A DNA stretch of 64,000 bases from an uncultured Shewanella sp. (GCF_947501665.1 NZ_CANMWS010000030.1:16148-80147); one strand, 5' to 3'; counted from the first letter of the stretch, positions 9,510 through 18,227 are shown. Program-made: numbers and translations. Notes: generated from the sequence alone by a model not told the origin.

Positions 9510-9650
9510 TGGTTGGATCGTTAAAAAATGTTTTTTGTTTAAGCTTGATGATGTCATTAAGCGCGGGCGATTAAGTTGTCGCAAGTCCCATCAAAAGATG
9601 TACCGTTTGTTGATTGGATGTTAGATGAGAGTTGGGTACTCAATCAAATT
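9510..9650 (+). pseudogene. Remnant of a small exported protein
   Basis: A readable start with a signal-peptide-like segment (MVGSLKNVFCLSLMMSLSAG) begins at about 9510 and runs into a stop at about 9570. After a frame change the DNA reads on as VPSKDVPFVDWMLDES up to about 9640. This looks like a broken gene for a secreted protein, but the family is not recognised. Confidence 0.4.
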
Positions 9651-9995
9651 GGCAATATTTTGCTGCGTCATAGCTTTTTTGAATATGATCGCCAGCAATA
9701 GTATCAAAGATGGTATCAAATCCCAGACCTTGAGTGATGTCATTGACATATTGTGAAACCGACGTTGTGGATGTATCAATAATATGATCAGCGCCGATAG
9801 TCTTAGCCTGTTCATAATTGTTTGCTAGGCTAGGCTAGTCGCGGAGACTGTCGCGCCTAAATGTTTTGCGAGTTGATGGCAATATGACCCACTCCACCTG
9901 TTGCACCATGAATAAGGACATTGTCACCCTGTTTGATTTTTCTTTTGTGTGCTAGTGAAGCGTATTTAAAAGGACGTAAGCCATTATCATTGCCG
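9620..9995 (-). pseudogene. Decayed zinc-type alcohol dehydrogenase/quinone oxidoreductase
   Basis: On the minus strand the segment near 9870-9990 reads KIKQGDNVLIHGATGGVGHIA, the nucleotide-binding glycine motif of the medium-chain dehydrogenase/quinone oxidoreductase family. The reading then shifts frame several times (QLAKHLGATVSAT-like near 9860; GADHIIDTSTTSVSQYV-like near 9770). No start, no catalytic domain and no single open frame remain. A damaged LysR fragment lies close by on the opposite strand, the usual divergent arrangement for such enzymes. Confidence 0.7.
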
Positions 9996-10069
9996 TTTGA
10001 ATTAACTGAGCATCAATGTATTTTATACCGTTATTCTGGTTGGCAAGATTGGTTTCTTATGCAATAAAA

Positions 10070-10310
10070 AGCCGTTAAGTTTGATATTAAACATGGTTCA
10101 TCGGTCAATTCAGTTAATGGACAAAAACAATTATTGCTCAGCCATGCAGGCTTATCACTTATGCCATATTGGGCAGTGAAGCAGGAATTGGAAAGTGGGG
10201 CATTAGTCCATGTATATTGTCTGAACATCATTTTAGTCCCTATGAGCGATTAAGTTTGACCTATGCTGTGTATTTAAAGTGGCATTTGAGGCCCCCCTAA
10301 AAATAACGCT
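10070..10310 (+). pseudogene. Remnant of a LysR-type regulator (effector domain)
   Basis: Reads KFDIKHGSSVNSVN, then LLLSHAGLSLMPYWAVKQEL and ESGALVHVY, which is the end of a LysR effector-binding domain. A one-base loss near 10220 shifts the frame, and the reading continues as LSEHHFSPYERLSLTYAVYL. The helix-turn-helix part is gone. It was presumably the regulator of the decayed oxidoreductase next to it. Confidence 0.7.
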
Positions 10311-10586
10311 TTTATTCATTTTTTGAATGAGAAATTGAATAATCGATAATCTTGTTTGAGTTATTACTAATATAACTCATAGCCTATTAGTATTATTTTT
10401 TAAATTTAAACACCATGTCAATAGGGGTTAATCATACTTATTGCTATATATTTTAATGCCAAAGCGTTAAATACTAGTTGTATTTAATAAGTAATTACAC
10501 TAGGTTACTATTATTAAAATGTTAATCTAATCGCTGTTCATCTTCCTAATTTTTATTTGATAATGTGAAATAGGTGTGAGTATTCA
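10311..10586. other. AT-rich leader region of the sugar cassette
   Basis: AT-rich non-coding DNA between the LysR remnant and the glycosyltransferase gene. It presumably carries the promoter of the four-gene cassette that follows. No specific site is claimed. Confidence 0.4.
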
Positions 10587-11345
10587 ATGTCTTTAATTTC
10601 CGTGGTGTTACCGGCAAAGAATGAGCAAGGCAATATTGGTCAGTTAATTCAAGAAATTCATCAGAGTTTGCATCAGCAATATTCATTTGAAATTGTGATC
10701 ACTGATGATGGCAGTGATGATAGAACGGTTCAAGAAGCCATCGATATGGCACAGTTTTGTGGTTGTGCATTGCAAGTATTATCCCACTCTCATAGCTGTG
10801 GTCAAAGCACTGGTGTGTATAGTGCGGTTTGTTACGCTAAGGGAGATTGGATTATTACCTCTGATGCAGATGGGCAAAATGATCCGGCTGATTATCCCAA
10901 ACTGATCATGCTTGCACAGCAACAAAGACAAACTCACTTTTGTATTGCAGGCTTTAGACATCAGAGACTTGATACACCTTGGGTAAGATTTCAATCTCGA
11001 TTTGCTAATGCAATACGCCAATTATTATTAGGTGATGGTGTACCTGATTCAGGTTGTGGGTTAAAGCTTTTTCCTAAAAAGACATTCATGTTATTGCCCT
11101 ATTTTGATCATATGCATCGTTTTTTACCTGCGTTAATTAAACGATTAGGAGGAGAGGTTGTGATATGTCCGGTCAATCATAGAGAGCGAAATGCAGGTGC
11201 ATCAAATTATAATGTTTGGAATCGATTATGGGTGGGGGTAGTTGATTTATTAGGGGTTATTTGGTTGAGGCAAAGAACTAAATACCCAAGCTCTGTGACT
11301 GTTCGTTTTGATTCAAACGATGAGAGCTCAGTGAATAATCCATGA
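10587..11345 (+). CDS. Family 2 glycosyltransferase (polyprenyl-phosphate sugar synthase-like)
   Basis: A 252-residue GT2 enzyme. It has the N-terminal nucleotide-binding start VVLPAKNEQGNIGQL, the acidic TDDGSDD (about residue 39), the metal-binding SDADGQNDP (about 92) and the downstream DSGCGLKLF and HRERNAGASNYNVWNR segments typical of dolichyl/undecaprenyl-phosphate sugar transferases. No C-terminal membrane anchors are present, so it acts at the inner face of the membrane. It is the first gene of a tight cassette and overlaps the next gene by four bases (ATGA). Inference: it loads undecaprenyl phosphate with the sugar later moved by the ArnT-like protein. The sugar is unknown. Confidence 0.82.
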   Translation: MSLISVVLPAKNEQGNIGQLIQEIHQSLHQQYSFEIVITDDGSDDRTVQEAIDMAQFCGCALQVLSHSHSCGQSTGVYSAVCYAKGDWIITSDADGQNDPADYPKLIMLAQQQRQTHFCIAGFRHQRLDTPWVRFQSRFANAIRQLLLGDGVPDSGCGLKLFPKKTFMLLPYFDHMHRFLPALIKRLGGEVVICPVNHRERNAGASNYNVWNRLWVGVVDLLGVIWLRQRTKYPSSVTVRFDSNDESSVNNP

Positions 11346-12052
11346 AAGTACTATTTATTAACGTACTGTCTTTAAAAGCGCTATTCTTGAAAGTACTCTC
11401 CTTGAAAGTACTTAGACTTCTCTTATTTGTTGCTGTGGTTGGCTTGTTATTAAGTGATGTGATCGAGCCTATTTTAATACATTTATCCGATAAGAATTGG
11501 ATCGCTTTATATCTACAACAAGAAGGCATAACAGGTTATGCCTTCTTGTTTTTTGCGACATTCATGTTTGTTTTTATTGGTGGACCTAGGCAAATCAATG
11601 GCTTGTTATACGGCTATTTATTGGGGGCCTTCAATGGGATGCTTTTTGCTGTTGTGGTGAGTTTAGTGGCGGCAAGTATGAATTATTGGCTTGCTCATTA
11701 TCTGTTTTCTCATTGGTTGCGAACACATTTTACTCATAAAATATACACCTTCCAGTTATTTTGTCAGCGAAAACCTTTTTATAAGATTTTACTCTTACGT
11801 CTCTTTCCTGTGGGGAGCAATTTATTGACTAATGTGTTTTGTGGTGGCATTGGTATTAAGTATTTTCCTTTCATTAGTGCGAGCGCTGTGGGTTATATAC
11901 CCCAAACCCTTATTTTTAGTTTAATTGGAGCGGGGATTAATACGCTTAATAACCAGTTGGTATATTTAAGTTTAGTGTTATTTGGGATGAGTCTACTCAT
12001 CACACGTTACCTTTATCGTGATCATATGAAATCAATCCGTCCTGAAATATGA
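11342..12052 (+). CDS. VTT/DedA-like (TVP38 type) membrane protein
   Basis: A 236-residue polytopic protein with about five or six hydrophobic segments. The central region has GGPRQINGLLYGYLLGAFNG and the later LLLRLFPVGSNLLTN, the paired re-entrant-loop motifs of the VTT (SNARE-associated/DedA) superfamily. The first 20 codons contain short tandem echoes of an L-K-V/A-L unit. It overlaps the glycosyltransferase by ATGA. Some DedA-family proteins flip undecaprenyl phosphate, and the position between a polyprenyl-phosphate sugar synthase and an ArnT-like transferase fits a carrier-flipping or recycling role, but that is inference. Confidence 0.75.
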   Translation: MKVLFINVLSLKALFLKVLSLKVLRLLLFVAVVGLLLSDVIEPILIHLSDKNWIALYLQQEGITGYAFLFFATFMFVFIGGPRQINGLLYGYLLGAFNGMLFAVVVSLVAASMNYWLAHYLFSHWLRTHFTHKIYTFQLFCQRKPFYKILLLRLFPVGSNLLTNVFCGGIGIKYFPFISASAVGYIPQTLIFSLIGAGINTLNNQLVYLSLVLFGMSLLITRYLYRDHMKSIRPEI

Positions 12053-12128
12053 TTGAGCATGATTTAGGAATTCGATTCAATTGAGAGTGAATTATCACAG
12101 GTATCTATTTTAAAGGATGATATTGTCA

Positions 12129-13847
12129 ATGAATGATGAGCGCGCGTTGCAGCACAAAGAATATTATCAGACGTTATTTTGGTTAATGATGATAGGGTTT
12201 ATTGTGATCTTTGCAGGGATAGGATTACGGGATCCTTGGCCAGCCGATGAACCCCGTTTTGTTGAAGTTGCACGAGAAATGGTGGCATCAGGTAATTGGT
12301 TTTTTCCTCAAAGAGGTGGAGAGTTTTATCCTGATAAACCTCCAATCTTCATGTGGTCTATGGCTATTTTGTATCAGTTGACCGACTCTATATCTTGGAC
12401 GTTTTTATTACCCAATGCCATAGCGAGTTTAATCACCTTATTGTGTGTTTATGATTTAGGGGCACGCCTGTGGAATGTTAAAGTGGCAAAAAAAGCCGCG
12501 ATATTATTACTTATTGCACCACAATTTGTTATTCAGGCTAAAACGGCCCAAATTGATGCTATGGTGGCTTGTTGGATAACGATAAGTATGTATGGCTTGA
12601 TTCGACATTTTTTTGTTGCGCCGTCACGTCTGTGGTATTTACTCGCTTGGTTTTTTATGGGGCTGGGCGTATTGACTAAAGGCGTTGGATTTTTGCCTAT
12701 TTTTTTCCTTATCCCTATCTTGGGATTGCATTACACCCACAGGCACCGATTTGAAAGTCAAATTAATATTCAGCTGTTTTTGGGGCCATTGGTATTATTG
12801 GCTGTATTGATAGCATGGCTTATCCCCATTTTGTACTTTTCTTATACTAGCGATAATCCTGATTTTGCGGCTTATAGGGATAATATTTTATTTAAACAAA
12901 CTGCTGAGCGTTATGTTAATTCATGGGGACATATTAAGCCGTGGTATTTCTTTGTTATTAGTGTTATTCCTCTTTTGTGGTTTCCATTGTATCTATTGAT
13001 GGTCAATAAAGATTTTTGGCGAAAACTGACCGCTTCTCCTGTCACATTATCGTTATTAATATGGGTCGTTTTAGTGATCGTGTTTTTCAGTTTAAGTCCG
13101 GGTAAGCGTAATTTATATATTTTACCTGCTTTACCTATGTTTGCATTATTGGTTGGGGCTTGCTGCTCGTTATCTCAAGTCAAAAAGTGGTTTAATAAAG
13201 TATTGGCATCAACCGGTATCCTATTAGCATCGGTGTTAGTTGTTGGTGTGTTTTTATGTCTGTTCAAATTACCGGCTATTACCCGTCAAGTCGGGGAAAC
13301 AACATGGCCACTGGCTTTACTTTGTCTAATGGGCGCGGTCATTTGGATAGGTGTTTTGTATAGTGGTATTCGTCAACAAAAGACAATGAGTTTAAACCTT
13401 GTTCATTATGGTGTGGGGATCGGCCTCACTTGGGTACTTTATGGATTAGTGGCGTATCCTGTGATGAATGAGGTACGAACACCAGCAAAAGCAATTATGG
13501 CTAAGGTTCAATCCGATATTGCACCTGGTAGTGAAGTCGGTTTGGCGCGATTTAAAGAGCAGTTTTTACTCTTTTCACCGATGCCTTTAGTGCATTTTAG
13601 TTATCTTGCCTCACCGCAAGAGCAAGATAAAAATGCGTGGTTATGGATGAAAGAGAACCCTAATCGCTATGTGATTACGCAAAAATCAACAGATTTATTG
13701 TGTTTTAATCTTAAAAAAGCCGTAGACTTAGGCATTGCTCATCGTCGTCATTGGTTGTTATTTGGGCATGATGCGTTGTCAGACACTTGCCCAAAACCTC
13801 AGCGCGTTCAGCGCTATGTACAGGCCATGAAACAAATTTATCAATAG
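12129..13847 (+). CDS. ArnT-like lipid-linked sugar transferase (GT-C fold)
   Basis: A 572-residue integral membrane protein with about a dozen hydrophobic segments and the ArnT/PMT signature near the N-terminus: RDPWPADEPRFVEVAREM, then YPDKPP. ArnT proteins take a sugar from undecaprenyl phosphate and attach it to lipid A or another periplasmic acceptor. The frame is open from an ATG at 12117, but AAAGGA at 12112-12117 overlaps that codon and suits the ATG at 12129 better. The next gene starts 22 bases after its stop. The transferred sugar is unknown; the neighbouring epimerase suggests a hexose or hexuronate rather than aminoarabinose. Confidence 0.82.
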   Translation: MNDERALQHKEYYQTLFWLMMIGFIVIFAGIGLRDPWPADEPRFVEVAREMVASGNWFFPQRGGEFYPDKPPIFMWSMAILYQLTDSISWTFLLPNAIASLITLLCVYDLGARLWNVKVAKKAAILLLIAPQFVIQAKTAQIDAMVACWITISMYGLIRHFFVAPSRLWYLLAWFFMGLGVLTKGVGFLPIFFLIPILGLHYTHRHRFESQINIQLFLGPLVLLAVLIAWLIPILYFSYTSDNPDFAAYRDNILFKQTAERYVNSWGHIKPWYFFVISVIPLLWFPLYLLMVNKDFWRKLTASPVTLSLLIWVVLVIVFFSLSPGKRNLYILPALPMFALLVGACCSLSQVKKWFNKVLASTGILLASVLVVGVFLCLFKLPAITRQVGETTWPLALLCLMGAVIWIGVLYSGIRQQKTMSLNLVHYGVGIGLTWVLYGLVAYPVMNEVRTPAKAIMAKVQSDIAPGSEVGLARFKEQFLLFSPMPLVHFSYLASPQEQDKNAWLWMKENPNRYVITQKSTDLLCFNLKKAVDLGIAHRRHWLLFGHDALSDTCPKPQRVQRYVQAMKQIYQ

Positions 13848-13869
13848 ATTGTTTAAGGATAAGGTAGCA

Positions 13870-14877
13870 ATGAAGTATTTAGTCACAGGTGCTGCAGGGT
13901 TTATTGGCGCCGCTGTTGTAAACAAGTTGTGTTTAGAGGGCCATCAAGTGGTCGGTATTGATAACCTTAATGATTATTATTCGGTGAGTTTGAAAAAAGC
14001 ACGTTTGGCGAATATTTCGCATCCTTTATTTTGTTTTGTTGAGTTGGATTTAACGGATCGAGAAGGCATAGATGCGTTGTTTGCTAAAGAGAAATTTGAT
14101 AACGTAATTCATTTAGCTGCGCAGGCAGGAGTCCGCTATTCTATTGATAATCCAATGAGTTATGCTGACAGTAATTTAGTGGGACAGCTAACCATTTTAG
14201 AAGGGTGTCGCCATTATAATATTCAGCATTTAGTGTACGCTTCTTCCAGCTCAGTTTATGGTTTGAATAAAAAAAGTCCTTTTCATACATCGGATAATGT
14301 GGATCATCCTATTTCACTTTATGCCGCTACGAAAAAGTCAAATGAATTAATGGCCCATACTTATTCACATTTATATCAATTACCAACAACTGGGCTACGC
14401 TTTTTTACGGTTTATGGTCCTTGGGGGAGACCCGATATGGCATTGTTTAAATTTACTCAAGCCATGTTTAAGGGAGAAGCGATAGATGTTTATAATCATG
14501 GGGATTTACAACGTGATTTTACTTATATTGACGATATTGTTGAAGGTATTATTAAAATTAAAGACATTATTCCAGATTGCGATGCTCACTGGACTGTCGA
14601 GTCTGGTTCGCCTGCAAGCAGTTCAGCGCCTTATAAAGTCTACAATGTGGGGCATGGAAGCCCAGTAAAATTAATGGATTTTATCGACTCTCTTGAGAAG
14701 GCTACCAAGATAGTGGCTAAGAAAAATTGGTTGCCTATGCAATCGGGTGATGTCTATCAAACTTATGCCGATACAGAAGATCTTTTTAATGTGATTAATT
14801 ATCGCCCTCAAGTTAAAGTGGATGAAGGGATTAACCATTTTGTTGAGTGGTATAAGCAATTTTATGCCATCGATTAG
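13870..14877 (+). CDS. NAD-dependent nucleotide-sugar epimerase (UDP-glucuronate 4-epimerase type)
   Basis: A 335-residue short-chain dehydrogenase of the extended epimerase type. The Rossmann motif is TGAAGFIG (about residues 6-13), with the catalytic Ser in ASSSSVYG and the YxxxK pair in YAATKKSNE. The segment FFTVYGPWGRPDMA is characteristic of UDP-glucuronate 4-epimerases, which make UDP-galacturonate. An upstream TTG at 13849 is in frame, but the ATG at 13870 has AAGGATAAGG just before it. It is the last gene of the sugar cassette and probably makes the donor used by the GT2 enzyme. Confidence 0.82.
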   Translation: MKYLVTGAAGFIGAAVVNKLCLEGHQVVGIDNLNDYYSVSLKKARLANISHPLFCFVELDLTDREGIDALFAKEKFDNVIHLAAQAGVRYSIDNPMSYADSNLVGQLTILEGCRHYNIQHLVYASSSSVYGLNKKSPFHTSDNVDHPISLYAATKKSNELMAHTYSHLYQLPTTGLRFFTVYGPWGRPDMALFKFTQAMFKGEAIDVYNHGDLQRDFTYIDDIVEGIIKIKDIIPDCDAHWTVESGSPASSSAPYKVYNVGHGSPVKLMDFIDSLEKATKIVAKKNWLPMQSGDVYQTYADTEDLFNVINYRPQVKVDEGINHFVEWYKQFYAID

Positions 14878-15600
14878 TTAACTTGAATGTCGATTAAAAG
14901 CCTTTTTCAATAGGAGTTGTGACTCCTACCTCTGTTTTGCTTGCTACTGAAAGTGGGCTATTTCTACTTTGATATAAGAAAAATACCATTATTTAACCTG
15001 TAGAGAGGGAGGAGATCATCACATCTGGCTGCTGATATAACAATGAAATTTATATCTGTGGAATATAAATTAGGGTTTGTTTATCTTTAGTGATGAAACG
15101 ATGTTCAGATAAACGTGCTTTAATCACGGCGAATGGGGGGACGCTTAGTCATTTTAAGCCTTTTTTCAAGAGGGGCTCTCATCAAAGAGCAACCCTCCTA
15201 GCATAATGTAATATGAGCTGACTGAATTGCGAATATAAAATAGACTATTTTGTTAAATATGACATTTCTTAGCCTTGTAAAACAATTCTATTAGTGATTA
15301 TTTTAGCTTATTAATATGTTAATGATATTAATAGTTAAGGTGTCTTAAGTGGTTTTTTATGTTTCCAATATTATCATGTTTTATCTTTTCTTTTGTCTTT
15401 TTTGATTGAGAATTTCATTGTCATATAACTGTCATTTATTACTGGTAAAAATGCACCGAGTTTATTTTGTTCTGATTAACAACATCAAGATAGGGTATTT
15501 TTAACAGAACTTAATAACAGGGCTCAACGTTTTTGAGTGTTAAATAACAAAATAACAGTAAATGGATCCTTTGGAATATTTCGGTTAGTGAGGCGTTAAA
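14878..15600. other. 723-base region without a clear gene
   Basis: AT-rich. Two short hairpins are visible: AGGAGT/ACTCCT near 14908-14928, and AGGGGCTCT/AGAGCAACCCT at 15171-15196 (one bulge). Both are preceded by a similar AAGCCTTTTTTCA, so one may be a diverged copy of the other. The first is a candidate terminator for the sugar cassette. The last 150 bases are probably the promoter region of the next gene. Nothing coding is supported. Confidence 0.45.
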
Positions 15601-16221
15601 ATGTTAGCTATGGGAAATGTCGCAGAAAACAGTTATTTAAAAGTTAAAAAGGCGATACCAGGACTCAATATTGTAGCAGAAAACAGTTTTTCGATGATTA
15701 AAGGTACGAAAAATTCGATTGTATTTGGTCAGTCTTCATCTCAGTATGTTGGGGCGTACACTAAGGTGAACTTGGGACTAAACTCAGCGGTTACCTTAGG
15801 GGCTAAAACGGAAGCAATACTGGGGTATAAGGCTGAGTTTTTAGTCAGAAAAAAATCGATAAACCTTGAGGACTATACCGCCAAAGCTCAAGAAAAAAAG
15901 TTAATTGCCGAACAAAAAGCAGCTTTGGCATCAAAAATGTCTGTGGTATTAGAAGAGCTAGATCTTAAAGATCATCAAATGACAGCTATCAGTGAATTCA
16001 TTAATGCGACTAATACTCGTATTGATTCTACAAATACGCATTTAGAGCAAGTGAGTGCTAAGGTATCGAAGAATACACTAGAAATGAGCGAAGTGGCGAC
16101 AAAAGTTGAGGATAATGAGGCAAAAGTGCAAACTTGTGGGGCCGTATTGGCCGACCATGAAGTGTCGCTTGAAAATGCTGGGATCAATATTGTTGATGCC
16201 GAAGTAAGCATGTTTGGATAA
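15601..16221 (+). CDS. Unrecognised protein with a beta-repeat-like start and coiled-coil tail
   Basis: A 206-residue protein of no family I recognise. Residues 1-80 are made of short echoing strands rich in Val, Ala, Asn and Gly (AENSYLKV, AENSFSMI, GAYTKVNLGLN, TLGAKTEAILGYKAEF), which resembles the beta-helical repeats seen in VgrG-type tails and their accessories. Residues 84-200 are charged and helical with heptad-like spacing (TNTRIDSTNTHLEQV, VATKVEDNEAKV), probably a coiled coil. It has no signal peptide and no membrane segment. No type VI secretion gene is nearby. It is monocistronic with a strong palindrome after the stop. A structural or scaffold role is only a guess. Confidence 0.6.
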   Translation: MLAMGNVAENSYLKVKKAIPGLNIVAENSFSMIKGTKNSIVFGQSSSQYVGAYTKVNLGLNSAVTLGAKTEAILGYKAEFLVRKKSINLEDYTAKAQEKKLIAEQKAALASKMSVVLEELDLKDHQMTAISEFINATNTRIDSTNTHLEQVSAKVSKNTLEMSEVATKVEDNEAKVQTCGAVLADHEVSLENAGINIVDAEVSMFG

Positions 16222-16223
16222 AA

Positions 16224-16252
16224 ATTCCATTTATCACATTGATAAATGGAAT
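16224..16252. terminator. Perfect 13-base-pair hairpin between convergent genes
   Basis: ATTCCATTTATCA at 16224-16236 pairs exactly with TGATAAATGGAAT at 16240-16252. On the minus strand it is followed by five T, so it fits a terminator for the minus-strand hxlR-type gene. It also sits three bases after the stop of the plus-strand gene, so it may serve both. Confidence 0.72.
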
Positions 16253-16424
16253 ATTAGTGGGAGTGAATGCTAGTTTCTCAGGTTTTTAGTAACAGGTCTT
16301 TAGTAACAGGCTTTGATGGCAATATATTGATTTAGCAATAGATAGTATGGTCATGATGTCTAAGCAAGTCTGCTCTGCGTGATTGAATAACGACACTGCT
16401 CATACGATGAGTGTGTATAGTATT

Positions 16425-16769
16425 TTATTGTTTAGTACTTTTTAGTTTGTGCCCTACAGCAACAATGGCTTCGATAGCAGGTTTTAATTCTAGTCCCAAC
16501 TCCGTTAGCCTATATTCTACCGAAGGGGGAGAGGTTGGCATGACCTCTCGAATGATGATGCCATCTGTTTCCAGTTTTTTCAAACGGGTTGTTAGCATTT
16601 TTGCCGAGACTCCTTCTATGTCGTCTTTTAATTCGCTAAAACGTCTAGGTCCTTGGCTTAAATACCAAACAACAGCAGGTGCCCACCTTCCACCTATGAT
16701 CCCCATACAAGTATGTATTGGACATTCTTCTGGGGGTAAGATCACTCCGTTTTTTCTTCTTGGTAGCAT
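16425..16769 (-). CDS. HxlR-family transcriptional regulator
   Basis: A 114-residue winged-helix protein with the HxlR signature: CPIHTCMGIIGGRWAP at the N-terminus (residues 14-29), the core RRFSELKDDIEGVSAKMLTT, then the wing and ending YRLTELGLEL. HxlR proteins are often redox- or electrophile-sensing through the conserved N-terminal Cys, here Cys14 and possibly Cys19. The gene is divergent from the glutathione transferase, and the 160 bases between them carry a clear palindrome. Inference: it represses the gst-led operon and itself until an electrophile or quinone modifies the cysteine. Confidence 0.88.
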   Translation of the reverse strand: MLPRRKNGVILPPEECPIHTCMGIIGGRWAPAVVWYLSQGPRRFSELKDDIEGVSAKMLTTRLKKLETDGIIIREVMPTSPPSVEYRLTELGLELKPAIEAIVAVGHKLKSTKQ

Positions 16770-16813
16770 GGTATCTCTCTACTCGCTGATGGCTTATCTA
16801 ATTGCTTATATTG

Positions 16814-16873
16814 GTTACCAAAAGGTAACTTCTCATTTGGGTAACATTAACATATTAGGTATACAAAGGTAAC
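16814..16873. promoter_or_regulatory. Probable HxlR operators between hxlR-type gene and gst
   Basis: A perfect palindrome GTTACC-AAAA-GGTAAC lies at 16814-16829. A second related site, GGTATAC-AAA-GGTAAC, lies at 16858-16873, with a further half site GGTAAC near 16840. Repeated GGTAAC/GTATAC half sites in a divergent promoter are what HxlR-family repressors typically bind. The assignment is inference. Confidence 0.65.
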
Positions 16874-16928
16874 TTGCTGTGACTAAAATATTCCTGAAAA
16901 CTAAAGCGCTTAAAAAGAAGGAATTGAC

Positions 16929-17543
16929 ATGAAATTGTTTTATAAACCGGGTGCCTGCTCGCTGGCTTCACATATCATATTAAAAGAAATTGGCTCTGAT
17001 TTTGAGATTGAAAGGGTCAATACTGACAAGATGCTCACTGAACATGGGGCAGACTTTAATGCGATAAACCCAAAGGGATATGTGCCTGTATTAAGCTTAG
17101 GTAGAGGGGAAACATTAACCGATGACACAGCCATTCTTCAGTATCTTGCGGATTTAAAGCCTGAGAATTCTCTTGTTCCTGCGTTTGGCGCACTGGCTCG
17201 GGCGCGCTTGCAAGAACATTTAAACTTTATTTCAGCAGAGCTCCATAAAGCCTTTTCCCCTTTGTTTTCATCTCATGCTGCAGCTGCAGAAAAACTTCAA
17301 GCAAGAAAACAAGTAAAGAAAAAAATGGCCCACTTTGAGTTTATTTTTGATGATGGACGACCTTATTTATTAGGGGACAGGTTTTCCGTTGCTGATGCTT
17401 ATTTGTTTGTGGTATCCAACTGGGCAACTCCATTAGGGGTTGCGTTATCACAATGGCCAAATATAATCGCTTTTTCCAAACGTGTGGCAGCTCGAGAAAA
17501 GGTACAGGATGCTATGCGTGCAGAAGGATTATTAATCAAATGA
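16929..17543 (+). CDS. Glutathione S-transferase (bacterial beta-class GstA type)
   Basis: A 204-residue enzyme. The thioredoxin-like N-terminal domain begins MKLFYKPGACSLASHI, with Cys10 as in the beta-class enzymes. The cis-Pro loop is GYVPVL (about residue 53) and the glutathione-binding DDTAILQYLAD follows. The helical C-terminal domain has FSVADAYLF. It conjugates or reduces electrophiles with glutathione in the cytoplasm. It is the first gene of a three-gene set controlled by the divergent HxlR-type regulator. Its stop overlaps the next gene's start (ATGA). Confidence 0.9.
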   Translation: MKLFYKPGACSLASHIILKEIGSDFEIERVNTDKMLTEHGADFNAINPKGYVPVLSLGRGETLTDDTAILQYLADLKPENSLVPAFGALARARLQEHLNFISAELHKAFSPLFSSHAAAAEKLQARKQVKKKMAHFEFIFDDGRPYLLGDRFSVADAYLFVVSNWATPLGVALSQWPNIIAFSKRVAAREKVQDAMRAEGLLIK

Positions 17544-17947
17544 ATGCTCTTCAAGGACAAAATATCGTTTCCCAACAGAAAGTGGTAACTCAAGTTTTGT
17601 TCCACTATTTTGATGGACTTTATCATAGTGATACGAGATTACTCGCGGCGGTTTTTCATCCGCAGGCACATTATGTTTGTGCAACTGAGGGGGCATTAGT
17701 CTATCGCAATATGGATGAGTATTTACCCATTGTGAATAAGCGGCCTTCTCCCGCGAGTCTAAAAGAGAGGAGGCAGGATCGCATCGTGTCTATCGAGTTT
17801 GCCGGTCCTGTTACAGCCATCGCGCGGGTGGAGTGCGCTATCGGGAATCAATTTTTTACCGATTTTTTAACATTGATTAAGCTCAATCAGCAATGGCGGA
17901 TTATTTCAAAAGTATTTCATTATGAACGTTTAGATTTGAACGTTTAG
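17540..17947 (+). CDS. NTF2-like (putative lumazine-binding) protein
   Basis: A 135-residue protein of the NTF2-like/SnoaL fold. The early helix has VLFHYFDGLYHSDTRLLAAVFHP, shown here in two overlapping parts (VLFHYFDGLYHSD and LLAAVFHPQAHY), followed by the beta-sheet with FFTDFLTLIKLNQQWRIISK. The frame is open further upstream, but the start at 17540 overlaps the gst stop as ATGA, a common coupling arrangement, and gives the family's usual length. Proteins of this type bind or convert small molecules; no catalytic residue can be assigned. Its place between a glutathione transferase and a tautomerase suggests a role in the same detoxification set. Confidence 0.75.
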   Translation: MNALQGQNIVSQQKVVTQVLFHYFDGLYHSDTRLLAAVFHPQAHYVCATEGALVYRNMDEYLPIVNKRPSPASLKERRQDRIVSIEFAGPVTAIARVECAIGNQFFTDFLTLIKLNQQWRIISKVFHYERLDLNV

Positions 17948-18023
17948 AGATAAGGAAATAGCCTGATTTAAATGATGGAACAAGCCATTAGCGTGCGCTT
18001 GATAAAGCCAAATGGAGAATGAT

Positions 18024-18227
18024 ATGCCCTATGTAAATATTAAAATTACTCGAGAAGGCACTACACCAGTACAGAAAGCTGAGCTTATCAAAGGCACAAC
18101 GGAGCTGCTTGGGAGGGTGTTAGATAAAGATCCTAACACCACATTTGTGGTTATCAATGAAGTGGACTTAGAAGATTGGGGGATAGGTGGTCTTCCGGTA
18201 GCTGAGTATCGAAAGAGACAAGATTGA
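18024..18227 (+). CDS. 4-oxalocrotonate tautomerase family protein
   Basis: A 67-residue tautomerase. It begins Met-Pro (PYVNIKITREG), and the Pro exposed after Met removal is the catalytic base of this superfamily. The frame opens four codons earlier, but only the ATG at 18024 places Pro at position 2; GGAGAATGAT directly precedes it. Such enzymes interconvert enol and keto forms or dehalogenate small acids. It follows gst and the NTF2-like gene at 76 bases and probably belongs to the same HxlR-controlled group. Confidence 0.88.
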   Translation: MPYVNIKITREGTTPVQKAELIKGTTELLGRVLDKDPNTTFVVINEVDLEDWGIGGLPVAEYRKRQD

